DNA of 64,000 bases from Euborellia annulipes. Its lineage: Eukaryota; Arthropoda; Insecta; Dermaptera; Anisolabididae. Of this stretch, positions 1 through 9,881 are shown one piece after another (positions within the stretch are counted from its first letter, which is position 1; every line of letters begins with the position of its first letter). A model generated the notes under the pieces. The model did not search any database. It was not told where the DNA came from and saw only the letters and a program-made list of their open reading frames with translations. The position numbers were made by a program, and so were the translations under genes. The stretch lies in assembly GCA_023213315.1 (NCBI GenBank), contig JAKCPI010005449.1, positions 1 to 64,000 on the forward strand, given 5' to 3'.

Positions 1-245
1 AGACTGGACATGCAGGTCTCTAAGCTACTCAGTCGCCTGGTTTCCTCGATACTTTCCAAAAAAAAAAATGAGCGAAAAAGGAACAAATCTGAAGCTAGTG
101 AAGGAAATTGAAAAATTTGATTGAGTGGGAAGAGAGGGTAAATGTTTTACATAAAAAAGAATTTAGAAAATTGTTTATATAAAAAGATATTTAAATAGGA
201 AGAATGAATGAGCAAGCAGCTAATTATATTTCAATTTATTAATAG

Positions 246-290
246 TCCAGGGCCGCTGCTCGGTCTTATATGGGACCATCTTCAGGTCAA
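246..290 (-). ncRNA. Degenerate hammerhead-ribozyme-like motif
   Basis: Read on the minus strand, CUGAAGA is followed by a stem II of GGUC pairing perfectly with GACC. The expected GAAAC has changed to GAGCA, so the catalytic core is broken. It is the left-arm partner of the intact motif at 456-506. Confidence 0.4.
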
Positions 291-455
291 TTTAATGTCT
301 GAAAACATATATAATCCTCTCCAAGTGAATGGTCATTCACTCCCTCTGTCCATGGTACGATAATAATAAAATTTGAGGCATTATCATGATTAAGCTACGT
401 ATAATTGTGTATGCCCAATATAACTTGGCGAGGATTACATATACTTTCAGACATT

Positions 456-506
456 AACCTGGCTCTGAGGATGGTCGTATACGTGATCGAAACGTCGGCC
501 CTGGTT
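456..506 (+). ncRNA. Hammerhead-ribozyme-like motif, intact core
   Basis: CUGAGGA (465-471) and GAAAC (489-493) are followed by the putative cleavage triplet GUC (494-496). Stem II pairs GGUC 473-476 with GAUC 485-488. Stem I pairs GGCU 461-464 with GGCC 497-500 and, after an internal loop, AACC 456-459 with GGUU 503-506. This is the layout of type I hammerheads. Stem III is only the ACGU palindrome, so activity would probably need a dimer, as described for other short-stem-III hammerheads. One extra U lies between the first core box and stem II, a deviation shared by the other copies. Self-cleavage is inferred, not shown. Confidence 0.6.
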
Positions 507-558
507 TATTAATAGTTCAAAATATAACTAGCTGCTTGCTCATTCAATCTTCCTATTT

Positions 559-2964
559 GATTATCAACACTCAGCTATACATATATATATATATATATAT
601 TGAAGGAGTGTATACCTCCTTCAAAAAAAGATATTTTGCATATATTATCTACATATATTATAAAAAATCTTTTTCAAAGTATTCCCTAGTGATATTAATA
701 AATATTTTTCATACATTGAATACAATTTTCTAATCAAATGTAGGCTATGTGAATAGTTTAAATTTAAAATTTTAATTTTTAGCAAAAATAAAGATAAAAA
801 AATTGAGTAATAATCCGAAAATATCTATTTGTTTAAAATTATTTATTAATTGTAAACAAATAATCGAGTGTTTTATTTTATTTATTTATTTATTTTTTAT
901 AGCAAAGATTTTTTTTTTTATTTAAGGTCTTCGGAGGCCATATTTATTCAAATTGAAGAAAGCAAGTTAAAAACATATAACCAATACAAACTATACAACA
1001 TTTTATTAACAATACCAGAGTAATTATTATTAAGAATAACTTTTTGTCCCTTCAAATGTTGATGTTTAAAATTTGGAGGGAACTGAGTAGGTTGATAGGA
1101 TACTCGCGATTTAAGTAGCGGCTGTGTGAATATGACAGCTAACTTACAGTCTCGAGGCTACCAGTCTCGAGTCTACTAGTCGACAAGTATACGAGATTTG
1201 AGTATCCCCGTGTGAAAAACAGCCTAAGAGAAAATAAAATGTATCATCTGCTTATAGTGATTTTTTTTTCTCTAAAATATATTAAGTAATTACAACTCAA
1301 CTTTATATTATAAAATTATATCAATAAGTTAAGTAGAATATTAGCTAATATATTGGGGTAGCGAAGGTAGTTATAAATATAAATAGTAATAAATTTAACT
1401 TTGAACTATCATCAAAATTAATAATTTAGACGACTATTAGTAAGATTTATATTATTATTATTATTATTATTATTAATTTAAATTATCCCTTAAAGAAAAA
1501 TGAAACCAACTATCATAGTTGGAAATACTCGTATTATAGAACAACTCTCACCCATTCCAAAGCTACTTGAATTGTTATACCAACAATAGCAATTTGTGAA
1601 GCAAATTCAAGTTGATAATTTATTATGGTGATTATAATATTAGTAGTAGTCGATTGTTTTCATGTATTTCATGCAGCCTCTTGGATTGGGAATGAAAAGT
1701 GTTCGTTTGTTTATAAAAGCTTACCAGAAGTGGAATGAATTTATGATTTATCATTACATTGTTTAGGAATTATTTTAACATTGCATCCGAACGGATTTTT
1801 AAGTTGACATTTTTTTTTTTCAACAACTGAAAATGTATTATTGTTTTTTCCTCTCCGTTGTCTCTATAGAAAGGGAAGAAGAATGCTTCGTTCAAACATT
1901 CCAGAATATTATCATATTGAGTGAAATGTTGTTAATACAAAAAAAATAGACAACGAAACTGCAAAACTTTCCCGTTATTATGATTGAGTTTTTAACGATT
2001 TGGTACAGTGAAAGCTGAGAAAATAGTGGTTCGCTCCCAGCTACGAAAATCGCTTCTTTTATTCCCTTAATACGATCGCATAGGACTAGGAATTTATCAA
2101 ACTTCATCCTTATTCGTTATGTGGTTCCAGAGATATATGCAAAATAAAAAGCTAAATATCCACAGGCACATTAAGATTTTTTTGCATTCCTGAGATCGAT
2201 GACCTGAAACTTAAATATATATATAAAAAAAGTATAAACATTATTTTTAAAAATAATTCCGATTCTATTTTCAAATTTTTCTAATAATGTAATAATAGTC
2301 TGGGAAAGTAAAATACTTTATGAAAGTCACGATTGCTCTCTTAAACATTATATTTCTTTCTAATAGCGAGAAGGCTGACAGAAAAAGAGAAAAATTGAAA
2401 AAGTGTTTTTGATCGCTGCCCGGAATGCTAAAACACATTTCCCTTATCACATCATATTTGAAAAAATCTTGAGCTGAAATTTTGATATTTATATGTCAGA
2501 TGCATTAGCCGGAATTATACCTAAGTAAAAGAATATTTAAATAGTCTCTTCGGTAATTTGTGTTCGTTTTACAAACAAGCTAGCTCCATTTATTAATTTA
2601 TTTTTGTTTTAATATCGATTTGGCCAGGTGGGTCCATGGTCATAGTAACATTAAAATCATTGGTAAAAAAAAAATCTGAAAATCATGGGTTAGGTGTCCG
2701 AAAAAAATTGAATTGTTCTATAAATATAAAATACCAAGATTAGAAAAAATTTAAAAATATAGTAATTGACGGGCTTACATCGGTCAGTACATTTTTCTCT
2801 TAAAGAAATGGGCAAAAAAAATTGTTTAAATTGAGCAATAGTCTGGTTCCCTGAAAATTGTGTTATTAATTAAATCATTTCTGGTGATGTCCAATGAGTA
2901 CCAGAATGCATTTTATATTAATTTATAATTAATAATAATTTGGAAACATATAACCTAGTGTATA
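559..2964. other. No gene recognised; AT-rich intergenic DNA
   Basis: Contains an AT dinucleotide run at about 579-601, an ATT run at 1451-1476 and a loose inverted repeat at 1099-1207 whose ends read GATACTC and GAGTATC. A 71-codon ORF at 1892-2107 on the minus strand has no family signature, and I do not regard it as a gene. The rest is AT-rich sequence without recognisable features. Confidence 0.6.
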
Positions 2965-3145
2965 ATTAAATATTTTCGAGATATTTATTTGAATTAGATA
3001 GTGATATATATCTAACAAAGATATGAGTGTTATTTATTGGCTAGGCCAAATCCCGGAAAGGCTGGAGATCCTGGGTTCGATTCCCGGAGGCCATTGCATG
3101 TTTGGCCTCGCCAATAAATAACACACAGCTTTGTTAAATACCTAG
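2965..3145. repeat. Inverted pair of SINE-C fragments, tRNA-like core
   Basis: The tail of a tRNA-derived repeat ('SINE-C') runs on the minus strand to about 3030. It then joins a plus-strand fragment holding a tRNA T-arm/B-box sequence (GGTTCGATTCC, about 3074-3084) and the same tail again. The outer sequences TAACAAAGATATGAG and CAGCTTTGTTA are imperfect inverted repeats, giving a hairpin of about 125 bp. Related sequence makes up the complex inverted repeat at 5.1-5.9 kb. Confidence 0.55.
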
Positions 3146-3296
3146 TATAAAAAAATTTGTATATTTAATTTCAATCTTCAATTAGATCTCGACATTATTA
3201 AATTTGTCTTGATCAGAAGAAATTTTCAAAATTTAATAGGTCTACTCAGAAAAAAGTTTTTGATATAATTATTAAATAATAATTCTTAATTTTAGG

Positions 3297-3365
3297 TAAA
3301 CTGTGGTTTATTTGTTTAAGATACAACGTTTTGGTCACCACTTATTCTGTAACCTTGCCTCTAGT
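3297..3365 (-). ncRNA. Degenerate hammerhead-like motif
   Basis: Left-arm partner of the motif at 3412-3497. On the minus strand the first core box no longer reads CUGANGA and GAAAC has become AAAAC, so it should be inactive. The flanking stem I sequence is still recognisable. Confidence 0.4.
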
Positions 3366-3411
3366 GTTCCATTCAAAATGTAGATCTCTAGATGTAAGAT
3401 GCTTTGTGATT

Positions 3412-3497
3412 GTAACTGAATTTATACCTGAAGAAGGCTACAGAATGAGTGACCGAAACGTTGTAGCTTAAACATATAAATTTCAGTTTACCTGAAA
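3412..3497 (+). ncRNA. Hammerhead-ribozyme-like motif, intact core
   Basis: CUGAAGA (3428-3434), GAAAC (3455-3459) and GUU (3460-3462) form the core. Stem II pairs GGCUAC 3436-3441 with GUGACC 3449-3454, with one C-A mismatch. Stem I pairs UAC 3425-3427 with GUA 3463-3465. After an asymmetric internal loop, about 13 bases at 3412-3424 pair with 3477-3491. The long compensated stem I is good evidence that an RNA fold, not chance, is preserved. Confidence 0.58.
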
Positions 3498-3525
3498 GCA
3501 AGAATTTTTATTCAATAATAAAAAC

Positions 3526-3947
3526 AATAAAAGGTTTAGCTTACATACTCTTCACAAAATAAAAAAGAAATAAAAAAGTCTAACACTCTGACTGCTCTCA
3601 TTGAAACACCTGGTAGAATAAACTTTCGACGACAAATTGAAAAAGCTGCCCTTTTATTCCAACCTCTCTCTAATATACATTTTATCGTTTGTAAGGTTGT
3701 TATATATATATATAGGCCATTTATAATGTTTTTTAGAGATCAAAAGATTGTGAAAGATTTGATATTTTCAATTTTATATTTGTTTTATATATATATCAAT
3801 TCTCTTTTGTTATAACTTTTTCCCATTCGTTTTTTTTTTTGATCTTAAAAGAATTCATGAATAAATATGGAGTGATAAAAGCTATTGTTAAATATCTAAC
3901 CTCCTCTTTCCTTCTCTGTTAGCCCTTTGACAAATTATTATATAAAT
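3526..3947. other. No gene recognised
   Basis: AT-rich sequence with short TA dinucleotide runs near 3701-3716 and 3787-3796. Nothing else is identifiable. Confidence 0.6.
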
Positions 3948-4198
3948 GGACCGTTTATTTTGAAAGTGGTGTAAGTCCATTTTCTATTGTTTCGAGAAAA
4001 TGAAAGGTTAACATATCTGTTTATTAAAAAATCTATTTAGCGACCAATTTTCAATTGAACAAAACATGGGAATTTTTTAAGAAATTTACCACTTGCTCGT
4101 TATACATAGAAAATTTACATTATTTTAATCATAAATTATGTGAAATCTCATTAAAAAAAAAAAAATGGACTTACACGACTTTCAAAATAAACGGTCCA
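3948..4198. mobile_element. MITE with about 38-bp terminal inverted repeats
   Basis: Ends read TGGACCGTTTATTTTGAAAG and its reverse complement, with the inverted repeat continuing through GTGTAAGTCCATTTT. Flanks are TA-rich (TATAAA and TATAAC), compatible with a TA target as in Tc1/mariner-type MITEs. There is no ORF. Superfamily assignment is an inference. Confidence 0.65.
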
Positions 4199-5099
4199 TA
4201 TAACAAGAATAAATTGATATAGGTAGAATGATAAGCAGCCAAAGGACGAACCTCCAGGTAGAGAGGGATAATCTCCCCATTCCTGGATTCACCCCTATGT
4301 TTACGACAGTACGATTCTCCAAATCAACATAGCCCTAATTAAACATAAATAGATCTAATGTATAAATTATACATATGATTAATTACATGAAAAATATCCA
4401 ATTAATATCTCATGTGAATTTAATCATCTTTTCCACTCATATAGGTTTCTCATTAAGTTACCTATTAGCTATTATTACTAATTTAAAGTTTAATGGCCTT
4501 GGACAAAAGGTAATTTGGCTCGCTGTCATAAATTTGTTATCCTTTATTGCCTTAGTTCTAGATTCCTTAATTTACGTAATTTTCTCCCTTTTAAAATACA
4601 ATTATCTTTTGAAAATTTTTTATTATTGCTGGTAATAAATATTACTTATTTTTATTATATGCTAATTTACAAATATGAATTTAATACCCTCTGAAGAGAT
4701 AGGTAAAATAAAAATAAGCAGACTATTAAACCAGTTGATTTTAAGAGTCGGTTGCTTCACTTCTAGACAAATAGGGCCTAGCAAGTTTATCCGACAGATA
4801 ATATATCAATGATATAGTAAACAACAACAACCTTAATCTTAGAGTGTAAAAAATGAGTTTTTTGGGAGAAGGCTTTATAATTTGCGCCCTCCCCCTACCA
4901 AAAAAAAAAAAAATATTTTATTAAATATTTATTCAACATTAAATCTGCTTACAGCCAAAATGCACCCCCCACCCCTCCCCAAATTCTAAATAACAAAAAA
5001 ATATTTATTAATAATAATTATTATTTTTAGAAAAGTTTGTTATTTTTTGTCTCCACTACAATGAATAATACAATTTTTTTTTGTAAAAATATAAACTTT
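4199..5099. other. No gene recognised
   Basis: Contains an 86-codon ORF at 4375-4635 (plus strand) with a hydrophobic, leucine/isoleucine-rich translation typical of AT-rich noise. There are also two C-rich patches (about 4886-4899 and 4964-4979) that could be remains of a hAT-like element. No supported gene. Confidence 0.5.
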
Positions 5100-5858
5100 T
5101 TAACAAGACTGTGAGTGTTTTTTATTGATGAGGCCAAACATCCCATGGCCCCCGGGAATCGAACCCAGGATCTCCGCCTTTCCGGGGCATAGGAGTGCTA
5201 TCCATTGCACCAGGCCACCGGACCCTCGACCTGCACCAATAAAACTCACTTCCCCTTATATGCAGTTAGTCTTGCAAGTCACTAACTAGTAAAGAAAACG
5301 TGAAAAACTTTAGAGAAAAATTTTTCACTTATGCGCCGCTTGTTAAACCAGTAGAGGGACAGATATCTGGATCTGCTCTAACACACTACTGTAAGCAGCA
5401 AAGCCCAGAGGGCAGCGGGGTTAAGTTATAGCTAAATATTTTTCGAGATCTATATATTTGAATAAGATAATAGTATTCAAAATACCTCGATTCGGACTTA
5501 ACTAGTCATAGATATATTTAACAAGACTGTGAGTGTTTTTTTATTGATGAGCAGATTCAGATATCTGTCCCTCTACTGGTTTAACAAGCGGCGTATAAGT
5601 GAAAAAATTTTCTTTAAAGTTTTTCACGTTTTCGTTACTAGTTAATGACTTGCAAGACTAACTGCATATAAGGGGAAGTGGGGGAAAGGAAAGGCGGAGA
5701 TCCTGGGTTCGATTCCCGGGGACCATGGGATTTGGCCTCATCAATAAAAAAACACTCACAGTCTTGTTAAATATATATATGACTAGTTAAGTTCGAATCG
5801 AGGTATTTTGAATACTATTATCTTATTCAAATATATAGATCTCGAAAAATATTTAAAA
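5100..5858. repeat. Complex inverted repeat built from SINE-C copies
   Basis: Left arm (about 5100-5380) and right arm (about 5548-5770) are inverted copies. They share a SINE end (TAACAAGACTGTGAGTG), a tRNA-like segment (GGATCTCCGCCTTTCC; B box GGGTTCGATTCCC on the plus strand at 5706-5718) and about 140 bp of unique flank. The left arm keeps a longer tRNA-like head (5158-5220, minus strand, B box and A-box-like region), while the right has a deletion there. The SINE tail is repeated again at 5430-5550 (minus) and 5771-5858 (plus). It looks like nested SINE insertions followed by inverted duplication. Confidence 0.6.
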
Positions 5859-6330
5859 ATATAAACGTTTTCGACGCCCCTTTCTTTAATGCGCCCGGGG
5901 GTGGCGCCTCCTCGGCCCCGCCCTTGTTGCGGTACTGGTAACATTTTTCAGGACCAAAATCCTCCATTCCCGTGGGAACAGTAATACACATGCAAAGACG
6001 TTCAGACGCTAAGTTTGCACTTTTCTATCGAGCATTTTTTGATCCAAAAGATATTAAATTTTGTTTTTTGAATCTTATTTTAAATTAAAACTTTGATTTT
6101 CAAATTTCAAATTTCTTATCCCCCTCTCTTTAGCTTCCCAACAACATGATTAGTTTAATTAGATGTGAAAAGATTCAAAAGTCATAGTCAACTAGCTTAT
6201 CAAGGCAACAAGGGATAGCTAATTAATTAGAAGTGAAGCAACGGGTCCTAAATTTATTTTAATTTAGTTATGTTAGTCGACTGTTACGACTGTTATCCAT
6301 AATTTCAGGCTTTCAATTGTATGTGAATGT
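5859..6330. other. No gene recognised
   Basis: A short GC-rich patch (5874-5935), possibly the end of an unassigned transposon, then AT-rich sequence without recognisable features. Confidence 0.5.
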
Positions 6331-6744
6331 TTTTTTTTAACACTCACACTTTTTTCTAATTCACACTCACACACTCACATTCATGCAGTCTTTTCGGCAA
6401 CTTAGGCCATATAAATAAAATCATCGGACTGCCTGGGATCCGAGACCGAGACCCTTGGTATACAAGGCCATCACGCTAACTCCTACACCAAGCTAGAGGG
6501 CATCTTCTTCTTCTGTCCTCGCCTTATTCCCGCGTCGAAGGACCTAACTTTCTCTCTCTAACCCTATCATTCGTTTTGGCGACGAAGTAATAGGACAGGT
6601 CGACGCACGGTCTTACGCCTGTTGAAAAGAGGAAGGAAGAGACAGACATATAAAGAAGGACTTCCTGTCCCAGCTCGGGCAGCTCGTGGTCGCCACGTAC
6701 CCACAAGATGTGGGCCCCTGAGCGAACACCAAGCCCGAGGGCAT
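6331..6744 (-). mobile_element. SINE-A copy (internally deleted) split by a SINE-B insertion
   Basis: Minus-strand SINE-A. The GTGTGAGTG-rich tail and GTTGCCGAAAAGACTG motif lie at 6331-6410. The middle is deleted. The tRNA-like head (TTCGGACCCC-type B box degraded, A-box region TTAGCGTG) runs to 6503. SINE-B (6504-6725) is inserted into the 5' end of the head and has duplicated about 19 bp (6485-6503 and 6726-6744, two mismatches). Confidence 0.7.
6504..6725 (-). mobile_element. SINE-B (short LINE-mobilised retroelement)
   Basis: Homologous over nearly its whole length to 56443-56685. It ends 3' in a GAAGAAGAAG run and is flanked by an approximately 19-bp target duplication, typical of LINE-type integration. 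The last ~45 bp before the run match the end of the RTE-like LINE fragment at 28.8 kb (GTTAGGTCC and GGAATAAGGCG boxes). No clear tRNA A/B boxes are visible, so it may be a SINE or a very short 5'-truncated LINE. Confidence 0.7.
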
Positions 6745-7071
6745 GTGAATGTTAAATCTTCCTAGAAATTAACAACTAAACATTCGTAGTCCATTCTAAA
6801 GCAAATAAACGAAAAATCCAACCAGAGTGAGTTGCCTACCTTTCATTAAACAAATACAAACTAATTTAAGCAGTGTTGTGAGAAATAATATTGAGTGAAG
6901 ATTTGTAGTCTACCCTCTACCAAATGGACGAATGCAAAATTGGATTGAGGTTTTTAGTAAATAAAAATGAAAGTTTAACTTTAATCTGTGGATTGCAAAG
7001 GAATCACAGCAGATTATATCTCTGATGGTCTATTAATATATTCCTCCCTCAAATGAAGAGAAAATATAGTT
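6745..7071. other. No gene recognised
   Basis: AT-rich sequence between SINE-A and a hAT-like element. Nothing identifiable. Confidence 0.6.
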
Positions 7072-7079
7072 GGGAGAAG

Positions 7080-7358
7080 CATGGGCGTACCCGGGTTTAA
7101 ATCTGGGGGGGGGGGGGGGTAGCTCGTGCGTCTCCGGGGGGGACAGTTGGGGGGCCCCTTTGTGGCATAGATATTTTTTTTTTAGGGGGGGAAAACTCTT
7201 ATAAAAAAAGCCAAAAAACCCCCCTTCCCTACAAAAAAAAACACTCTCCCCCGCCCACCACCAAATTTTTTTTTTTTTTTCTCTTTATAAAAAATTTATT
7301 TTTTTTTTTTTTTTTTTTGGGGGGGGGCGCCCCTCTCTTCCCCTGGGGGGGCGCCCTG
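7080..7358. mobile_element. hAT-like non-autonomous element
   Basis: Flanked by the 8-bp direct repeat GGGAGAAG (7072-7079, 7359-7366). Ends are CATGGGCGTACCC and GGGCGCCCTG, an imperfect inverted pair with G- and C-runs just inside. The interior is T/A and G homopolymer runs with no ORF. The 8-bp duplication and CA-GGGCG-type termini are typical of hAT MITEs. Confidence 0.7.
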
Positions 7359-7366
7359 GGGAGAAG

Positions 7367-8096
7367 TTCTTCTTCGAATGAAAAGCTGCTTTCAAGAAAA
7401 CTTCAAATATAACAAGATCATAGCACAAATTCGGCTCTGGTTTCTGAAGTAATTTATTGATAAAAGATTGCTTTTAAATCAATACATAATCCTGAAATAA
7501 TTTTATAATTAACTAATTTTTTCTACATAATTAAAATAATTGAAATTTATTTTTTTTTGAAATATGAATTTTACTATCAGAATCCTATTCCTATTTTAGA
7601 ATTTAGATATTAGTTGTTATAGCTTAATAGCAAAACATGATAAGAGAGAGTTTTTGTTTCAGGTGCAACAACAAACATGTTTTGAATTGTAATCGATTTG
7701 ATTTCACGTAAAAAGATGACACAGCTAAAGGGATTGTGTTTACTCAAACTCATACATTTTGCATATTTCTTTTTTATCTTGAATTATTTTATTCATAATA
7801 CATCTACTGAATATTTCTTATTTTCAAAATTAAGGAATTAAGAGTAAAAAATATATTTAAATATTTATTCGTTCCCTAGTTAAACATCTCTTCAGTAATG
7901 GACTTTAATTAAGTGTTATTTAATAATAAAATAAATATTTGAAAAAGTTTACTAACTTTAAAGAAATTTTAAAAGCATATAAAAATATATATAACTCATC
8001 ATTCTATCAAAGGTATGGAATTTGACGAAACTTGCTCTTTTTTTCATTTATTAAGGTCAGCTCCAAACCATTTCCCTGATAAAGCATTCAAAATAT
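7367..8096. other. No gene recognised
   Basis: AT-rich sequence without recognisable repeats or ORFs. Confidence 0.6.
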
Positions 8097-8104
8097 ATAA
8101 ATAC

Positions 8105-8388
8105 TAGGAACCGACCGAATATTCGGTTTCGGCCAAAAACTAGCCGAAACTTTAGGCCGGCCGAAACCTGAGTTAAAAAGGTGGGATGAGACTCACAAAA
8201 AAAAAGTAATGTGAAGGAGAAAAAATTCCCCCCCCCCCGATATAAAGGGGACGGAAAAAATTTAGTCTCCCTAAAAAAAAAAAAGGTAAAATGATATGAA
8301 GTTTCGGTTTCGACTTCGGCCGAAACTAAAATTGAGGCCGAAATTCGGTTTTGGTTTCGGCTGTAAATCTTGTTTCGGTCGGACCCTA
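8105..8388 (-). mobile_element. hAT-like element, CCGAAAC-rich family, copy 1
   Basis: Ends TAGGAACCGACC and GGTCGGACCCTA form imperfect inverted repeats. Flanked by the 8-bp repeat ATAAATAC (8097-8104, 8389-8396). The subterminal parts are packed with GGCCGAAAC/GTTTCGGCC motifs in both orientations, possible transposase-binding repeats. Orientation is opposite to copy 2 immediately downstream. Confidence 0.75.
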
Positions 8389-8396
8389 ATAAATAC

Positions 8397-8765
8397 TAGG
8401 GTCGGACCGAAACAAGATTTTCAGCCGAAACCGAATATTCGGCCTCAACCTTAGTTTCGGCCGAAAACGAAACTTGTATTTCCTATAATTATTATTATTT
8501 TTTTTTTTTTTTTTTTTTTGAATTTTTTTCCCTCCCGTGAAAATCATTTTACCTTTTTTTTAGGGAGACTAAATTTTTTTCTCCCTCAAGTGCAAATCAT
8601 TTGACCTTTTTTTTTTTTGCATGCTGCGAGTCTCATCCCATTTTTTCAGACTCTGGTTTCGGCCGGCCGAAAGTTTCGGCTACTTTTTGGCCGAAACCGA
8701 AACTACGGCCGAAACCATGATTTTTGGCCGAAACTGGCCGAAACCGAATATTCGGTCGGTTCCTA
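8397..8765 (+). mobile_element. hAT-like element, CCGAAAC-rich family, copy 2
   Basis: Same family as 8105-8388, reversed, and sharing its ATAAATAC flank: the octamer occurs at 8097, 8389 and 8766. A second insertion into the duplicated target therefore explains the tandem pair. The interior holds long T runs (about 8484-8520) and the box AGGGAGACTAAATTTTT also present in the 33-kb copy. Confidence 0.75.
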
Positions 8766-9050
8766 ATAAATACATTAATAAATAAATAAATAATAATTAT
8801 ATAAATAAATAAAAGAAACGTATAAAATAACAATAAAGTACAAATTACAATTAGATAACAAAATTCAAATTACAAACAAATATGATTTATATATGAGTAA
8901 TATAACATAACAAATAAACATGAATACAAAGAAAAACAAATTACAAACAAAACTGATTAAAAAGTACAACAAAAGTAGAAAATACACGTTAATATAAAAA
9001 AATTATATATTTTATACCAATTACAAAAGACAGTATGTAAAATTAATTCA

Positions 9051-9717
9051 AAAAAAATCTGGTGTGACTGGCGCACAGCACACAACTTTTTCTTACCTTC
9101 GGTAATCGAAAGTTGTGTTCTGTGCTTGTCACACCAGATTTTTTATGTCGACATATATTTAGTTCCCGACAGTACGGAACATTTGAATTCAGATGAAAAA
9201 TTTATAAGTATGGGAAAATATTTATATTTTGTTACCATGGCAAACATTTCTCCTATCTTGCCTATGAAATACAAGAGCAAAGTGGTCTTCAGAAGATTTC
9301 AATTGCAAAATGAGAATATACATTTTAAAGAGCATCTAAAAAATAATTGATTTTTGAATTAAAAAAAAAATCGTTGGAGCAAATTTTGAGAAAATCGAAA
9401 AAAAACTGAAAAAGTACATCAGTAAAGTACTAGTATTCTTTGGTCGATTTTGATTAAAAGCTTATTTTTCCGGTCCCGGGAGGTGTTTAACTTAAATATA
9501 AAATTTCAACCTCGTAGCTCAATTCCTTCATGCTTAAAATTGAACACACACACACACCCACCCACCCACCCACAGACAGACCATGTCGCGAAAACCACTT
9601 TTTTGGATTCAGGGGACCTCAAAACGTGAAGATCCATCTCGACATCGAATTTTTGACATGAATCCAATACTTTCTCTCTATATATATATTACATATATAC
9701 ATAGGTAAGAGAAAGTA
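9051..9717 (+). mobile_element. H element (hairpin-ended), copy 1
   Basis: Full-length reference copy. The left end (9058-9140) is a palindromic hairpin beginning TCTGGTGTGACTGG, with inner boxes CTTACC/GGTAATCGAAAG, ending CACACCAGA. The right end (about 9676-9717) is a second hairpin closing with GGTAAGAGAAAGTA. The interior holds a GTTACCATGGCAAC-like palindrome, a CA/CCCA microsatellite (9544-9576) and several short inverted boxes. There is no conserved protein: ORFs open on both strands differ between copies. Flanks are A-rich with no clear target duplication. Transposition class unknown; terminal hairpins suggest a rolling-circle or other hairpin-recognising mechanism, which is speculative. 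Confidence 0.75.
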
Positions 9718-9881
9718 GTATAAAATATACCTGATTACAAATTTTTGATACAATTTTTCTATGTCTTCAAAAGCAGTTTATAAATTATTTTTACTTTGAT
9801 TCGACCAAATTGATTCTGAATTCTAGCTACCTTGTAGCATAGATTTCATTGTAATTCCTGTTGTTTAAACCGACATCAGAA

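Larger units (their letters stand above)
193..558. mobile_element. Foldback element with divergent hammerhead motifs, copy 1
   Basis: The two ends are inverted copies of each other: AAATAGGAAGAATGAATGAG near 193 matches the reverse complement of the sequence ending at 558. The arms run about 193-333 and 422-558, with some divergence and indels, around a roughly 90-bp unique centre. Each arm carries a hammerhead-type motif; the left is on the minus strand and degenerate, the right on the plus strand with an intact core. The motifs point outward, so the outer ends are 3' of each ribozyme. The same design recurs near 3.3, 33.4/34.6, 36.5 and 46.5 kb. It is probably a Penelope- or retrozyme-derived repeat, but no coding sequence is present. 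Confidence 0.65.
3260..3525. mobile_element. Foldback element with divergent hammerhead motifs, copy 2
   Basis: The left arm (about 3260-3365) and right arm (about 3425-3525) are inverted copies, for instance AGGTAAACTG at 3295 against CAGTTTACCT at 3484. The left motif is on the minus strand and degenerate, the right on the plus strand and intact, the same outward-facing arrangement as copy 1. Confidence 0.6.

Noticed and set aside
1892..2107. 71-codon minus-strand ORF considered as a host exon
   Set aside because: No recognisable family and no convincing splice context.
4375..4635. 86-codon hydrophobic ORF
   Set aside because: AT-rich composition gives Leu/Ile/Phe-rich translations. No motif, no homologous copy and no exon signals that I can defend.
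4690..4710. CUGAAGA box as another hammerhead
   Set aside because: No GAAAC partner or stems follow within range. The same was true of CTGATGA near 57812 and CTGAAGA near 43553.
9126..9350. ~75-codon ORF also found at 19645-19878
   Set aside because: Similarity follows from both lying in H elements. Other copies have different or opposite-strand frames, and no domain is recognisable.
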